This document shows, in pieces, positions 34,800 through 46,899 of a DNA stretch of 64,000 nt. Numbering within the stretch: the first letter of the stretch is position 1; each line of letters starts with the position of its first letter. A model generated the notes under the pieces. That model was given only the letters and a program-made list of their open reading frames with translations. It made no database searches and was not told where the DNA came from. The DNA is from Gari tellinella (Eukaryota; Mollusca; Bivalvia; Cardiida; Psammobiidae): contig OV277870.1 in NCBI GenBank assembly GCA_922989275.2, forward strand, positions 26,246,742 through 26,310,741, read 5' to 3'. The translations under genes and the position numbers were made by a program.

Positions 34800-35690
34800 T
34801 AAATTCAGACAGTTTGGATCCCGATCACAATGTTGAATGACTCGGCGTCGCAACTGTTTGATAACTATTAGAAAACATTTTGCACGTGAATTCCTACGCA
34901 ATCAGTTTGAATTTTGATTAGACGCCGTGTAGATCGGTACTGACTCAGGATCCAAACTGTTTAACATCTTAGAGAACATTCAATTATTTTGCATTATAGT
35001 TTTAAAAAAGCGATTTGGATGAAGATGAGACGCCGAGTAGCTCGCCATCTGATCAAGATCTAAACAAGTTTAAATTTTATAAAGAAATATTCCTTTTATA
35101 TACCGGTAAATTCAGACTGTTTGGATCCCGATCACAATGTTGAGTGCCTCGGCGTCGTAACTGTTTGATATCTATTAGAATTTATTTTCACATGAATTCC
35201 TACGCAATCAGTTTGGATTTTGATCAGACGCCGTGTAGATCGGCACTGCATCATGATCCAAACTGTTTAAACTTTTGGAATACATTCAATTATTTTTTAT
35301 TATAGTTTTACAAAAGCGATTTGGATGAAGATGAGACGCCGAGTAGCTCGCCATCTGATCAAGATCTAAACAGATTTACATTTTATGAAGAAATATTCCT
35401 TTGGTATAAATTCAGACAGTTTGGATCCCGATCACAATGTTGAGTGTCTCGGCGTCGTAACTGTTTGATATATATTAGTGTTTTTTTCTCACGTGAATTC
35501 CTACGCAATCAGTTTGAATTTTGATCAGACACCGTGTAGATCGGCACTGCATCAGGATCCAAACTGTTTGACACCTTTGCATTATTCAATTTTTACGTTC
35601 TTTCCAGTTTTACACACGTTTGATGTAGATGAGACGCCGAGTAGCTTGGTTCTCATCAGGATCCAAAATGATTCACAGCTGAGTTTTATC
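34800..35690 (+). repeat. Tandem ~303-bp units built of inverted repeats
   Basis: Three units start near 34808, 35113 and 35414 ('cagacagtttggatcccgat'). Each holds three 'atcagacgcc'-type modules facing one another: 'ggcgtcgtaactgtttgata', 'tgatcagacgccgtgtagat' and 'gatgagacgccgagtagctc'. Related to hairpin family D. Confidence 0.75.
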
Positions 35691-35749
35691 GTTTCATTTT
35701 TACAGTTTGGATCTAGATGAGAATCCGAGTTGCGAGATGGGACAGTAAA

Positions 35750-37290
35750 GAATTGTCACAGACCTGCAGATGTGATTTGTTTGATTGGTATATTTCTGTC
35801 TACCGCCTAGGATTATGCTTACTTTTGATGAGCCGAAGCTTTTATTCCCGAGCCGAAACTTTATTACCCCCGCATCCGGTGTGTGACGCAACGGTCAAGC
35901 GGCATCCCCCTGTGATATTTTTGTAGATAGCATGCATGTGGAGCGTGCTCTATGGAATTCCGCGATTCCATTGGTTAACTATATTTAGATGTTGACCTCA
36001 GGAACAGTTAGAAACTTTCGTGTGATAACTTATCTGCATATTTCATAAGTTGTCATACTTTCCGAAAAGTGATGAGTAGTGCGTGCAGTATCATATGCAC
36101 GTCTTACGGAGATCACCGATCAACAATAGGTCACACCTAATGACCTAAGCCTCTTTTTATGCAATTCATTGTGTAGAACCCTATAATTAGATTTGGGATT
36201 TCGGAAGATATTTGAACACACTTTAAATGTGTAGACACCCGGACAGTAAAATTTCAGTAGAAGAATGAGATTTTAGCCGCTAAATAGAGGACTCGCTCTA
36301 ACCCGCTCTCATCAGGTAATTGATAACCCGCGGAAAGCCGCGCTTATCAGGGAATAGATAAAGTCGCGCTTTTACGGGCTCATAAGATGTTTATGATTAA
36401 TATTTACGGAAATATTAACAGATATGACTAAATATATCGGAGAAACTTTTTTCGAAAGTCACAGGGCTTCTATGCCTTTATTCACAACCAGTATGCAAAT
36501 ATTATCAAGAGTATCCGTGCCCGATTCCGGTGTCCTATGATATTTGCCTGATATACGCTACCTCAAGTATGGCTGGATTAAGCACTAATAGCTCGAAATT
36601 TTGATGGTTCTGCTATGCACTCATTGTCACCAAGACACCCAATCGTCATTTCATTTGTTCTTCAGCAAGTATTAACCTCCTTTGTAGGCATTTATACACA
36701 AGTATTGCAGTCGCAAATTCGTCCGGCGAATGCGCTTTCTCTTCGCCCGACCCGTCGTAGTCTCTGTCTTCTAATATTACATTCTCTGATAATTTAGGAT
36801 CGAAATCGTAACACTGAAGTTCTAAAGTGTTTTTACCTTCCTCCACATGCCCAATTTTTCTCAGTATTTCAGTTTATTTATGTTATCGATGTAAATTCCG
36901 CGCACTCTACGGCATTCCCGGTTAGACTCGCTATAACCGGAAGGTCGCGGAAGGCCTTAGTTACGTCACACAGGTAAACAAAATGGCGGCCCCCATGGTC
37001 GCTTGCACAGTCATATATCACAAAGTTTAAACGGCTCTAACTACTTCATTTTTTATTATTTTTCAAAATTTCAAAGGCAGAAGGCGATTTTTTTTCAATA
37101 TCTTTCATTTAAAAGATATTTATCACCAGCTGTCCATTTCCCTTTAATAAAACTGGTCTTCTTACATCCGATTTCGGCATTATATCTGCAACATAAATCT
37201 GTACGTGCATGCACGTTCAGGGCATTGATTTTATGCGTGATTTTTTGAAATTATACGTGAATCACGTACATCTGTACGTGAATGGGAACT
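35750..37290. other. No gene established
   Basis: Unique sequence. On the minus strand 36846-36646 there is an acidic 66-codon open frame without recognised motif. A YY1-like 'aacaaaatggcggc' stands at 36979-36992 on the + strand, with 'ttacgtcacac' just before, which could mark a transcription start, but no downstream exon was found. Confidence 0.35.
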
Positions 37291-37299
37291 CTGCATACT

Positions 37300-37570
37300 A
37301 GTACTATTACTACTATCCCCAATTTGTTTTTCATCGCTGATACACTGCTTGTCTGGTGGTAGTTGCCTCTACAGCAGTGGGCTGCTCTATGTTACATGTT
37401 CTCCAGCATGAAAAAGGCTGTTGTGGCATTTGCCTTCTTGGCTACAGTCAATGTGGTTGTTCCAGGATAATTGACTGTTGATGGTCACGCCTAGGTATTT
37501 ATCTGCTGAGCCTTGAGGCTCTGTTTTAGGTGTTGGCCATGGATATAGAATAGATGACTTTGTCCATAGA
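37300..37570 (-). mobile_element. LINE reverse-transcriptase fragment
   Basis: The minus strand encodes '...ADKYLGVTINSQLSWNNHI', the post-catalytic 'LGV.I...L.W..HI' block of Jockey/CR1-type RTs, followed by frame loss and stops. Only a scrap of about 90 codons. Confidence 0.6.
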
Positions 37571-38399
37571 AAAGTGTTGTCTTACTTTAACCTTTCTTCA
37601 TAACTTATTAGCAGACACACAGCTGCACATTATACTCATATGAGGGTGCTGCAGTATAGACAGAGGGTGTGTTGGGTAAGACACACACATAAGTTTGGAC
37701 AGAATGAAATTATGAATAGATTTTCAGTCACTGGTATACATTTTGTATGCAGAACCAGCGAGTTCCACAGTCTGTTTCTATAATACAGGATAAGTTACCA
37801 GCTTAATTATTTCTCGTTAGAAAATAAAATCAGATTTTGTATTTCATGAACCATGAATGACAAAAACAGGTGCACATTTGGCACGATTTGCTGTCGTTTT
37901 AAAAGGTTTTGCTACGGTATGTAACGAGTTATGTATAATATTCGGTTGTATGAATTATTCTTTGACGTGTAATTAAGGAATATATATGCCTAATGTGCAC
38001 TGAATGTGTCATCGTAAACTATCAATTACAGGTTTTCACGCGAAGTATCAAACCGGAAGAGAAAGGCGATCCGCCATTTTTTCGGTTGAAGTGAGTTTCG
38101 CTAGGATATGTCACTAAGGAAACCTTTTTTTCGTGGTTCTTTAAGTCAGTTATTGATAAATGAGTTTTCATTTGATATATATCATTGTTTACCTTCTTGA
38201 GAATGTTGATTTTAACACCTTTCGATGAGATTAATATCCAGGGCGGTGATTTGGCTGTCAAATTATCATTACGAACATGGAGTCCGGAAATCCAAAGTGC
38301 GCATGTGCGACTTTCCCACTTCAGTTGTTCTATTTATAGACAACGTGTCTTCTTTACTTCTCAACAACTGCCAATGAAATGACAACGTCGGGGTTGCCG

Positions 38400-38880
38400 C
38401 GTTATATATAAACTTAGGAAATATGGCTATAAATAGAAAACCATTTTAAGTTTATTTTTAGGCTTTTAACTGTGCTTTAAAAATACTTTCAAAGCAACCA
38501 TTTTTTGTGAATAAATATAAATATCTAAATATTTTAATCTTATAATAAATGAACATAATTAGATCTATGACAAATCTGTAAATTTCTATATATAAATCTT
38601 GTATCATATCATTAGAAAAAAGACATTGATTAAATTAGGTTATAAACCAATTTCACACAAAATTGAATAATTATTTATGCGAACAATTTGGGTCCAGATC
38701 AGACGCCGCGTTATACATACGCGTTATATAGATCTATCTAACCCTGATTTTTTCGGCGGAGCTGACTGTTTTCTATTTAGACACACTTAATTTATATTTG
38801 GCCACACATTTCAACCAATAATATTTGATCAGAAATTTAGAATTAAGAGCACCTGTTGAAACTGAATAGTCTGATTGGAT
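38400..38880. other. AT-rich DNA with a family D half-hairpin
   Basis: 38690-38720 'gggtccagatcagacgccgc' without its partner arm; nothing else recognised. Confidence 0.4.
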
Positions 38881-38886
38881 AGTAGC

Positions 38887-39076
38887 CAGGGCTCCAGATA
38901 AGGGAATTGTTTCAAAACTTAAAATCTTTATTTGTGCATTAAACCCTGTGGTGTCACTATACATATGAATTGTCTCTTCGAGACAATCAAAATGAGTGGT
39001 AATACCATAGGGTTTGGTGCTAAAAGAGGTGGAAAAATGTGATTTGTTTAGTTTACTCACTCTTATCTGGAGCCCT
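38887..39076 (+). mobile_element. hAT-like MITE family E, full length
   Basis: CAGGGCTCCAGATAAGGG to CTTATCTGGAGCCCTG; palindrome 38946-39012 with apex 'gtctcttcgagac'. Confidence 0.8.
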
Positions 39077-39079
39077 GTA

Positions 39080-39610
39080 GGCTGGTTTATGTCCCATTAC
39101 AGTTTTACATGATGTGGACTCTGGGTGTAAAATTTAGAGATACAGGCTGGCTTTTACTACACACTGGGCTGATGAAATAGGCCACAGAAGTTAATTATGC
39201 TTCTATTTTAAGATATGATGATTGTTGTATCTGTACATTTGTGTATGCTATAGTTTGTTTCAAGAAACTCTATGAATGGAACAATAGATTAATGTGAGGA
39301 TCTCCTACCAGTAGCTAGGATATGAGTTAAATTATTGTTTTGTTTTGCATTTCTGTACATGATAGTTTTGCATTTTAAATAAAAGTTACTGTTTCAATTG
39401 AATACTTGTATTTTTTGCTTTTCAATCCAAGATATTACAATTCTTTGAAAACCTCAATTTAATTCAATTTTGCACACCCATCTATATAGCCTTAGTTCAA
39501 CCACTCATTCCGCCGAATATCTTTTTTAAAGATATTTCTTGTTAAACATTAAACAACGCCACATATGTAACCGTCTAATTTAACCATTTCAAAGGAGACT
39601 ACATATAATA
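39080..39610. other. AT-rich DNA, nothing recognised
   Basis: No exon or repeat family recognised. Confidence 0.4.
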
Positions 39611-39611
39611 T

Positions 39612-39790
39612 CTTACATGAGTGCTCTTTAATCTTCTTTTTTTAATAAACCTGTTGACTAAAGTAATTTTGCGCGAGCCTTGGCGAGCATTATATTTATT
39701 TAGTTAACGAGTTTATTAAAAATAATAAATAATGAGCACGAATGTTAGATTCTGCGTAGTTTCTATTTATCACATAAACATTTTAAAAGC
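39612..39790 (-). mobile_element. ~410-bp repeat family F, truncated copy
   Basis: Foldback part complete (39618-39738), then 'tttctatttatcacataaac' and the family ends where LINE sequence starts about 40 bp later. Confidence 0.7.
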
Positions 39791-39828
39791 CTATTTAGTC
39801 AAACACTTATATCGCAGAGGAGTGCCAC

Positions 39829-41961
39829 GTGTTTGACAGACCAGGGTTGGAGTTAGTAGCAGCAAAAATAAGAACCAACCGTGGTATTACAGCCTTTCTA
39901 GTTGTTCCGTACATACCTCCAAAACAAACGACTCAACTGGAACTGCTGAAAGACTCAATCAAATCATCAGGTCTAGAGAACATTATTTTAATGGGCGACT
40001 TGAATGGAAAAAGTCCAGAATGGTCAAATACAAAAACAGACCAACACGGTACGATTATTGAAGGCATGCTGACAGACTGCAACATGGTAACGCACAATGA
40101 TGGCCAGTGGACACGACGGAACTCAAGCAGTGTCATAGACTTAGTCATAACATCATCAAGGTTAACCACATACATGCAAGCTTGTGATACTCTGAGTCAT
40201 GAATCAGTCCGATCAGACCATATTGCAGTCTACAGTGAGATAGTGATCGACGAAAGAAGGGAAAATAAAACCTCAATGACTTTCAGATCTAGAAATAAAG
40301 TTGATTGGAAAGAATGGGAAAATGAAACAGAGGAACACTTTGAAAAGTGGCTGAAAAGCAATCACAGTGATTTGGAAGAGTGCTATGGCAGTTTCAGTAA
40401 CATATTGATACAGGCTAGAGACAAATTTATGCCAGAGAGAACTATCAAAAATATAAGAAAGGTATCTAAACCATGTTGGTGGTCAGAAAAAGTATCACAT
40501 GCCAAAAAACATCTCAATTTTTGTCAAAAGGTATTTAAGAAAAGAAATACAATAGCAAACAAACAACAGCTTGTCGAGGCGGAGGACGGTTTCATACAGG
40601 TAAAGGAGTCAGCACAGGAAGAGTGGTCTGAAAAGCTAATCAGGCAGTTTGATAGGGCTAGCAATTCAAGTGAGATGTGGGACGCTTATAAGAAAATGAC
40701 AAAAAAACCTACATCAAATTCCATTCTACCGTTGATGGACAAGACAAAAAACCCAGTATTTCAATTAGAGGATAAACAGAAAATACTAAAAAATAAATTC
40801 TTCAAAGATAAACAACTAGATGGACACTATTTCGATGAAGGATGGAAGGAGCAGGTTGAAGAAGAAATTCCAAAACTACAAGAAAATATGGAGCTTCAAG
40901 ATGAAGAGCCAATGAACTCAGACATAAGTATTGGTGAAGTAGAGCGGGCTATAGGCAAGATAAAGAGAGGGAAAGCTCCAGGTCCAGATGGTTTCTACCC
41001 AGAAATGTTCATGTATTCAGGGGACTATTTCAGAATAGCATTGACATTCTTGTTCAACTTGTGCTGGTCAAAAGGAAAATCACCCAAAACATGGAAAGAA
41101 GCACTGGTAAAGTTCCTTAGAAAACCAGGGAAAAAGGATTATTACACAGCATCTTCATACAGACCCATAAGTCTTACACAAACAATCTGTAAGTTGCTAG
41201 AAAGCGTGGTCCTCGAGAGATTGAATGGGTATGTTGAAAGCAACAATCTGTTAGATAAAGAACAAGAAGGGTTTAGGAGAAATAGATCAACGGTGTATGC
41301 AGTAGGGAGACTGGTTCAAGAGGTGATAGAGGGTTACAATCATGGTAAACAGACAGCTGCTGTGTTTGTGGATCTTGCAAGTGCTTATGATACTGTGTGG
41401 AGGGAAGGTCTATTCTACAAACTAGCCAAGATGAATATAAAAGGAAGAATGTGGCTATGGATAAAGGACTTTCTTACAAACAGGAAAGCTAGCTGCATGG
41501 TGGATGAGTATACTGGACCAACCTTCAACACAGACTTGGGACTTCCGCAGGGTAGTGTGCTAGCGCCAACTTTGTTCAATATCTACATCAAGGATATGTT
41601 TGAAGAGGCAGGTGAGCAACATTGCAAATTTGCAGACGACGGCACTGCATGGGCCACAGCGAGTACAACCCAAGACGCCATATCGGAGGTCTGTAAGAAG
41701 ATTGAACCGGTAATGGAATGGTGCAAGAGGTGGAGAATGTGTGTGAATCTGCAAAAAACAGAAGCTTCAGTTTTCAGTAGTCGGGCAGTAGATTTTAACA
41801 GGGAATCATTTAAAGTGAATGGTCAAATTCTCCCATACAATGAAACATCAAAGATCCTTGGTATAACTCTGGATGAGTGCGTGTCCTTCAACCAACATAT
41901 CCAAACAGTAGAGAGGAAGGCAAACAGGTCACTCAAAATAATTAGAGAAGTGATAGAATAG
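39829..41961 (+). CDS. LINE ORF2: endonuclease C-terminal half and reverse transcriptase
   Basis: 710 codons. Residues 1-135 are the second half of an apurinic-type endonuclease: GDLNGKSPEW near 55, SSVIDLVITS near 100, and the catalytic SDH near 128; the N-terminal half with its first catalytic residues is absent, so the element is 5'-truncated. The RT follows: GKAPGPDGF near 382, YRPISLT near 446, FVDLASAYD near 514, GLPQGSVLAP near 570 and the catalytic FADD near 600, then ILGITLDE. The long open frame suggests a fairly recent insertion. It ends at a stop where a 0.66-kb insertion begins. With the RNase H part downstream it belongs to the I/Jockey-like group of non-LTR elements; the exact clade is not resolved. 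Confidence 0.9.
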   Translation: MFDRPGLELVAAKIRTNRGITAFLVVPYIPPKQTTQLELLKDSIKSSGLENIILMGDLNGKSPEWSNTKTDQHGTIIEGMLTDCNMVTHNDGQWTRRNSSSVIDLVITSSRLTTYMQACDTLSHESVRSDHIAVYSEIVIDERRENKTSMTFRSRNKVDWKEWENETEEHFEKWLKSNHSDLEECYGSFSNILIQARDKFMPERTIKNIRKVSKPCWWSEKVSHAKKHLNFCQKVFKKRNTIANKQQLVEAEDGFIQVKESAQEEWSEKLIRQFDRASNSSEMWDAYKKMTKKPTSNSILPLMDKTKNPVFQLEDKQKILKNKFFKDKQLDGHYFDEGWKEQVEEEIPKLQENMELQDEEPMNSDISIGEVERAIGKIKRGKAPGPDGFYPEMFMYSGDYFRIALTFLFNLCWSKGKSPKTWKEALVKFLRKPGKKDYYTASSYRPISLTQTICKLLESVVLERLNGYVESNNLLDKEQEGFRRNRSTVYAVGRLVQEVIEGYNHGKQTAAVFVDLASAYDTVWREGLFYKLAKMNIKGRMWLWIKDFLTNRKASCMVDEYTGPTFNTDLGLPQGSVLAPTLFNIYIKDMFEEAGEQHCKFADDGTAWATASTTQDAISEVCKKIEPVMEWCKRWRMCVNLQKTEASVFSSRAVDFNRESFKVNGQILPYNETSKILGITLDECVSFNQHIQTVERKANRSLKIIREVIE

Positions 41962-41966
41962 CCAAT

Positions 41967-42622
41967 TGGGCCTTGTGGGATCATTGCTCGTTAGAATCGT
42001 CTCTTTGAGACGATTCTGACAAGTAGTCGCATCATGGGATTTGGTGCTGAAGTGAGGAACAAAATGTTGAATTTGTCTAGTTTGCTTTATCTTGTCTGGA
42101 GCCCTGGATTTATAGATTTGGCAACTTGGGATTGAAAAGATTTGATTTCTGCAAGCATATTTTAAGTAAAGGGAGACAATTCAAATGTTTAAGTAAACCT
42201 TTTTCAGTTACAGTTGTCTCTCTTATACCGGATATATGCATGATGCCACTTACATGTATTCTTTATCTATTACTTACACCATATGACTAAATACACATTT
42301 ATTTGGTCTGAAGCATTAAAACCATGATTGTCCCTTGATCACCATGAATGAATTGAATGTATATCTAGCTATACCTCTCTCTCTCTCTCTATCACCCTCT
42401 CTCTCTCTTTCTCTGACAGTCTTTCTCTTTCCTTCTTCTTTCCTTCTGTAGTCTTTTTCTTCAACAAAAAAGTTAAGTAATTTCGTCATATTTCATCTAT
42501 ATGCCATTGTTCCTGTACTGTATATTTACATTGTAGGGGGAGGGTCGGATCTAATGTTGTTATAACTTGTGACCCAACCCCAATTCCATGTATATTTGAG
42601 GGAATAAAAATATGTTTAAACT
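41967..42622 (+). mobile_element. Insertion inside the LINE, flanked by a 10-bp repeat
   Basis: 'aatagccaat' occurs at 41957-41966 and 42623-42632 around this stretch. Inside are a left-truncated family E MITE (about 41985-42108, foldback 41990-42025, end 'cttgtctggagccctg'), a CT-rich microsatellite at 42378-42420, and AATAAA at 42603-42608 close to the right edge. That right edge and the lack of terminal inverted repeats would suit a retroposed transcript rather than a DNA transposon. Confidence 0.5.
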
Positions 42623-43205
42623 AATAGCCAATAAAGTGTCAACTAAGAAGATGATAAACCTTTACAATATGATGGTGAGAGCTGTGCTAGAATATGGATC
42701 ATTTGTATGGCAGGGAGCAAAGAATAAAACACCCCTTGAGGCAATTCAGAGAAAAGGTCTAGCTCTATGCCTCAATATGCCTGCAACTTCAGGAAGGGAG
42801 GCGATGGAAGTGGCTTCTGGGGTGATTCCACTAGATCTTCGACTAGAAGAGATTGCAGTTAGAGAGCTAGCGAAAATTCAAGCCAAAAAGATCACTCATC
42901 CAATGAAGAAAAAGCTGGAAGAGCTCCAACAAGATGAGACATCTCCAACATACATCACCCCGCTAGCACTTGCAATAAGCCAAGCCGAAGAAATGGAAAG
43001 CGCTACCAAGACTTCCATCAAATATATGGAACCAGAGATGGATTATGAAGTCGGAAGCCTATACAAATCAAGAACAAAGCCAGAATACTGGAGTAGGCTG
43101 GGTTCCTCGAAATCTAGGACGACAGAGCAAGAGAGGCTAGGCAAAGAAGTGGTACTAGATCTGATGATGGAAGCAGCTCAGGGGACAGCTTTCGCGGTTC
43201 ACTGA
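42612..43205 (+). pseudogene. LINE ORF2, RT C-terminal connection region
   Basis: Continuation of the interrupted ORF: STKKMINLYNMMVRAVLEYG then 'KTPLEAIQRKGLALCLNMP', the 'L..VRP.LEYG..VW' and 'QR.A' blocks found after the RT. Simple removal of the insertion with one copy of the 10-bp repeat would still leave a stop and frame change, so a small indel has also occurred. The frame closes at TGA 43203-43205, one base out of register with the RNase H that follows. Confidence 0.8.
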
Positions 43206-44124
43206 TGGTTCATGCATACGCAACCCAGGACCGTGTGGATCAGGTGCAGCCATTTACCCCTCAGAAGGAGAATCAATTCTATTGAGTCGCCCAGTCACCC
43301 AACATGGCTCAATTCTACTGGCCGAGCTAGTCGCCATTCTCATGGTCTTGGAATACCTGATCCAGTACCCTCTGTCAGCAGCAGCCAAGTGTGCCAGAAT
43401 ATTCAGTGATAGCCAGACGGCGGTGGGTATACTGGCCATGGGATGGGACTCGAACAGTCACAGGGGAGTGATTCTGGAAATAAACAAGGCACTTGAATTA
43501 TTGAAGAAAAACCTAGATTACAATGTTGAAATCCTGTGGACGCCAGGACATGCAGGACTGCAGGGAAATGAAAAGGCTGATCAGTTGGCGAAGGAAGGTG
43601 CAAAACAGGCTTCGGAGATGCTGGAAGAAAGGAGATCGGTAACGCTGCAGGAAGTTAAGGACGCCAGCCGCAAAACAAGTTTGATCAAGTGGCAAACCAG
43701 GTGGGAGAACTCATCCACAGGAAGAAGATTCTATGAGTTCTGCCCAACAGTCACAAACAAACAAAAATTTGACTTCCCAGACAAGCAAACTTCAAACATC
43801 ATCCTTCAACTAAGAACAGGGTACTCCAGACTCAATGCATATAGGAGTACGACAGGTCAAAATGTGTCATCATTCTGTGAGTGTGGGACTATTGAAACAC
43901 CAGAGCACTATCTGCTAGACTGTGAGCTGTATACTGTCCAGAGAGAGACTCTAATTAGATCTCTTCAAATGAAGTGTGGTATCCCGGCTCTTGATATCCA
44001 CACACTGCTAAGCCAAGAGGAACACCCGGAACTCAGTGATTGGACAGAGAGAATATGGCAAGAGCTGGCTGAATTCATTAACAGCACAGGGAGGTTTGCA
44101 TCCGCGACCGCCTTGACCCGATGA
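43198..44124 (+). pseudogene. LINE RNase H domain and Cys-rich C-terminus
   Basis: Reads FTDGSCIRNPGPCGSGA from 43198, then LLAELVAILM, FSDSQTAVGI and WTPGHAGLQGNEKADQLAKE, giving the D, E, D and D of a cellular-type RNase H. After it LRTGYSRLNAYRS and CECGTIETPEHYLLDC form the Cys/His-type end of I/Jockey-like ORF2. It is shifted by one base from the preceding segment at about 43,195 (near 'gctttcgcggttcact'), consistent with a one-base deletion. Stop at 44122-44124. Confidence 0.85.
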
Positions 44125-44554
44125 TCTAAAAACGTATTAGCAAAGGACATTGAGTAATTCACAAGAGAGTAATAAATCACCAGAGTGCCAACATACATTT
44201 GTGACATACGTGACGACGAGTCCATAGATCAAGGATCAAGGCCTAGGCAAGTAGGCAAGATGTCCAAAAAATAAAAAGGTCTAAAAATGCAGAAAAAGTA
44301 ATAAAATTGAGGTAAAAAGAGGGGGGGGGGGGTGTAGGGGTGAACCCTTATTATTTTTAAATAGTTCCATGTTAGTATTTTGCCTGTATCAAAGGCGGAA
44401 AAAGACCTCAGAACGCAGATCTATAGATACTATCTAGAAATAAAAAAAATCCTGCGCTGTTAAAAGCGAATAAGATTAACCGAAATCATCATCATCTTAT
44501 CTCATCACCCCTCCTCATTCTTCGGCGCTATATGACCTATGTTGTGTCGCAATG

Positions 44555-44820
44555 ACGTATTTCTAAAGCACCCGCTTACGCCGTCAGGGGTTGTGAGTTC
44601 GATCCCCCACCGGACCAAGTCCTTCGGATGAGACTATAAACCGAGGTCCGATGTATGAGTGCTTTCCACTTGGTATCTAAAAGAACCAGAGAACTCAAGA
44701 GTTCGATAATAAGAGTAGGGCATCGCGCCCGGGTTCTCTGTATCCGCTCCCCTCTCTCTGGGGCGTCCAATTAGCCATATATGGCAGAAACGGACGTTAA
44801 AAACAAAACAAACAAACATT
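44555..44820 (+). mobile_element. tRNA-derived SINE
   Basis: B-box-like 'gagttcgatcccccaccgg' near 44593, a body with 'tccttcggatgagactataa' and 'ccgaggtccgatgt' (a central block I associate with widespread invertebrate SINEs), and an A-rich (aaaac)n tail at 44797-44818. Confidence 0.65.
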
Positions 44821-44989
44821 TTTTAACGCAACTCATCCACCAATTCGGCGATTCTACCCAGTTGCCGATTTGTGCCTGAAACAGTGCATAAAGGACTTCT
44901 GGGGTCTTCCTCCACCTTTAATTAGCTGGTCGTCGCGAAATGACTGGAATTCTGTTGAAAGCGACGTAAAATCAAAACAAATCCAATCC

Positions 44990-45730
44990 AATCCAAGGTC
45001 TTTATGGAATCACCCCGGCATCGGCGTTGGTTTTTCATGGTTAAAGTTTTGGGGTAAGTTTTGTAATGCACTAATACTTCATTAAATATTTGCATTATGA
45101 AGCTGATATTTGGAATGGAGGTGCCCTGTGGGTTGAACATTGATGTTGTGAAGTTAAAATTTAATTTTTTTTTAGATTTAGTAAAATTTTACCTGTTGTG
45201 GACTTAGGTTTTTCGGCTGATTTCTCATGGTTATAGTTTTGGGGTAAGTGTTGTAATGCACTAATACTACATGACATATTTGTATTAGGAAGCTCGTTGA
45301 TATTTGGAATTGAGTTTCCCTGTGGGTTGAACATTGATGTTGCGTAGTTAAAGTTTAAAAAAAGTTTAAATTTAGTCAAAATTTCACCTGTTGTGTACTT
45401 AGGTTTTTCGGCTGATTTCTCATGGTTAAAGTTTTGGGGTAAGTGTTGTAAATAATGCACTAATACTACATGAAATATTTGCATTAGGAAGCTGATATTT
45501 GGAATGAAGGTTCCCTGTGGGTTGAACATTGATATTGCGTAGTTAAAATTGAAAATATTGTTTTATTTAAGTCATAATTTACCTGTTGTGGACTTACAGT
45601 TTTGGGACTAAAATTTCAAAGTTAGTTATGGAGTAGAGTTGGAATGCATTTATGCTACATGACATATTTGCATAAGTAAGCTGATATTTGGAATGGAGGT
45701 TCCATGTGGCTTGAATATCAATGTACTGAT
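44990..45730 (+). repeat. Tandem array, four ~190-bp units
   Basis: Units share 'tggttaaagttttggggtaa', 'gcactaatactacatgaaat', 'gctgatatttggaatg' and 'tccctgtgggttgaacattg'. Starts near 45030, 45220, 45415 and 45605; the last is diverged. Confidence 0.75.
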
Positions 45731-46132
45731 ACACATTTCTATTGATCGTTACCTATTCAAGAAAGGTTTCATTAGGCGAGCTTAATGCTGTTCTCCGACT
45801 GCTCTTGTTTAAATAGACGAGTCAATTGTGCTAATCTCCATGCATCCGATAGTATATCGTCTTTAACGGATTTGTTAAATAACTTTACCATTACCGTTGA
45901 CAACTCTGCATGACACTATTTAAAAAACCTTTGGGTGAATAGAATCTATACCCGGTGCTTTAGGCGGGTTTAATGACTGTAGCTTCTATATATAGCTGAC
46001 TTGATCTTCGGTGAATTCTATATCTTGTAGAGGTTCTTTATAACTTCTATTGTCAAAATGAGGAATATTAAAGCTATTTTCATGTGTAATAAATACTGGC
46101 GAAAAAAACAATCAATATTTCGCATTTTCTTT

Positions 46133-46324
46133 CAGGGCTCCAGATAAGGGGAGTATTTCAAAAATTTAAATCTTTATTTCTGCATTAAACCCTATGATGT
46201 TTCTACGCATTTGAATAGTCTCTTTGAGACGATTCTAATGAGTAGTGACACCATAGGATTGGTGCTGAAATGAGTGAAAAAGCATTGAATGTGTTCAGTT
46301 TACTCCCACTTACCTGGAGCCCTG
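46133..46324 (+). mobile_element. hAT-like MITE family E, full length
   Basis: CAGGGCTCCAGATAAGGG to CTTACCTGGAGCCCTG. 'ttcttt' stands directly on both sides, a possible target duplication. Foldback 46195-46255. Confidence 0.8.
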
Positions 46325-46554
46325 TTCTTTGATCGTCGTCTGTTTAAGCACCATCACTATCAAACAACTTTAGTTCCTACAGTAGATCTTGTCTTTGATT
46401 GCATTCTCACATAATTCTAAAAGGATTTTTGTCTGTGTTTAACTGTTTATATTTATTGCCACTTGTTTTTCGAAGAAATATTTAGCTGACCTAACCTCTC
46501 AGAAGACTAAGACTCTTGTTGCCTTATTTCTGCTTGCTGCATACTTTTGATGAT

Positions 46555-46645
46555 AACAACTTAAGTTGTTGAAAACACCATCTCCATTGTTTTCTATGTT
46601 AATCATATAGATAGCAATGGAGATGGTATTTTCAACAACTTCAGT
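46555..46645. repeat. Foldback, arms about 36 bp
   Basis: 'aacttaagttgttgaaaaca' and 'ccatctccattg' face 'caatggagatgg' and 'tattttcaacaacttcagtt'. It directly abuts the family A element at 46646. Confidence 0.75.
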
Positions 46646-46897
46646 TTAACCCTTTACCTGATAGCCTATTTCTAGAATTGAAAATAGGTTACTACTTAAA
46701 GCAGGTTGAAAGTAAAGCAGAATGCGCCATATGGCGCATTCTGCTTTACTTTCAGCCTGCTTTAAGCTTTTACCAGCTAGAATAAGGAAAGTATTAAATA
46801 TGACACATATTCATTACGGTTTATATTGGAACTATTTTCTTCAGCGGATGAATAAAATGCATGTGCTAAAAGTCGCTTCTATAAGGGAAAGGGTTAA
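46646..46897 (-). mobile_element. Hairpin MITE family A, full length, apex variant
   Basis: TTAACCCTTTACCTGATA to ATAAGGGAAAGGGTTAA. Hairpin 46693-46766 with the apex GCGCCATATGGCGC instead of CCTTAAGG, still perfectly self-complementary. Confidence 0.85.
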
Positions 46898-46899
46898 TT

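Noticed and set aside
36646..36846. 66-codon acidic frame on the minus strand
   Set aside because: Looks protein-like but has no recognised motif, splice partner or neighbour; kept only as a note in the region description.
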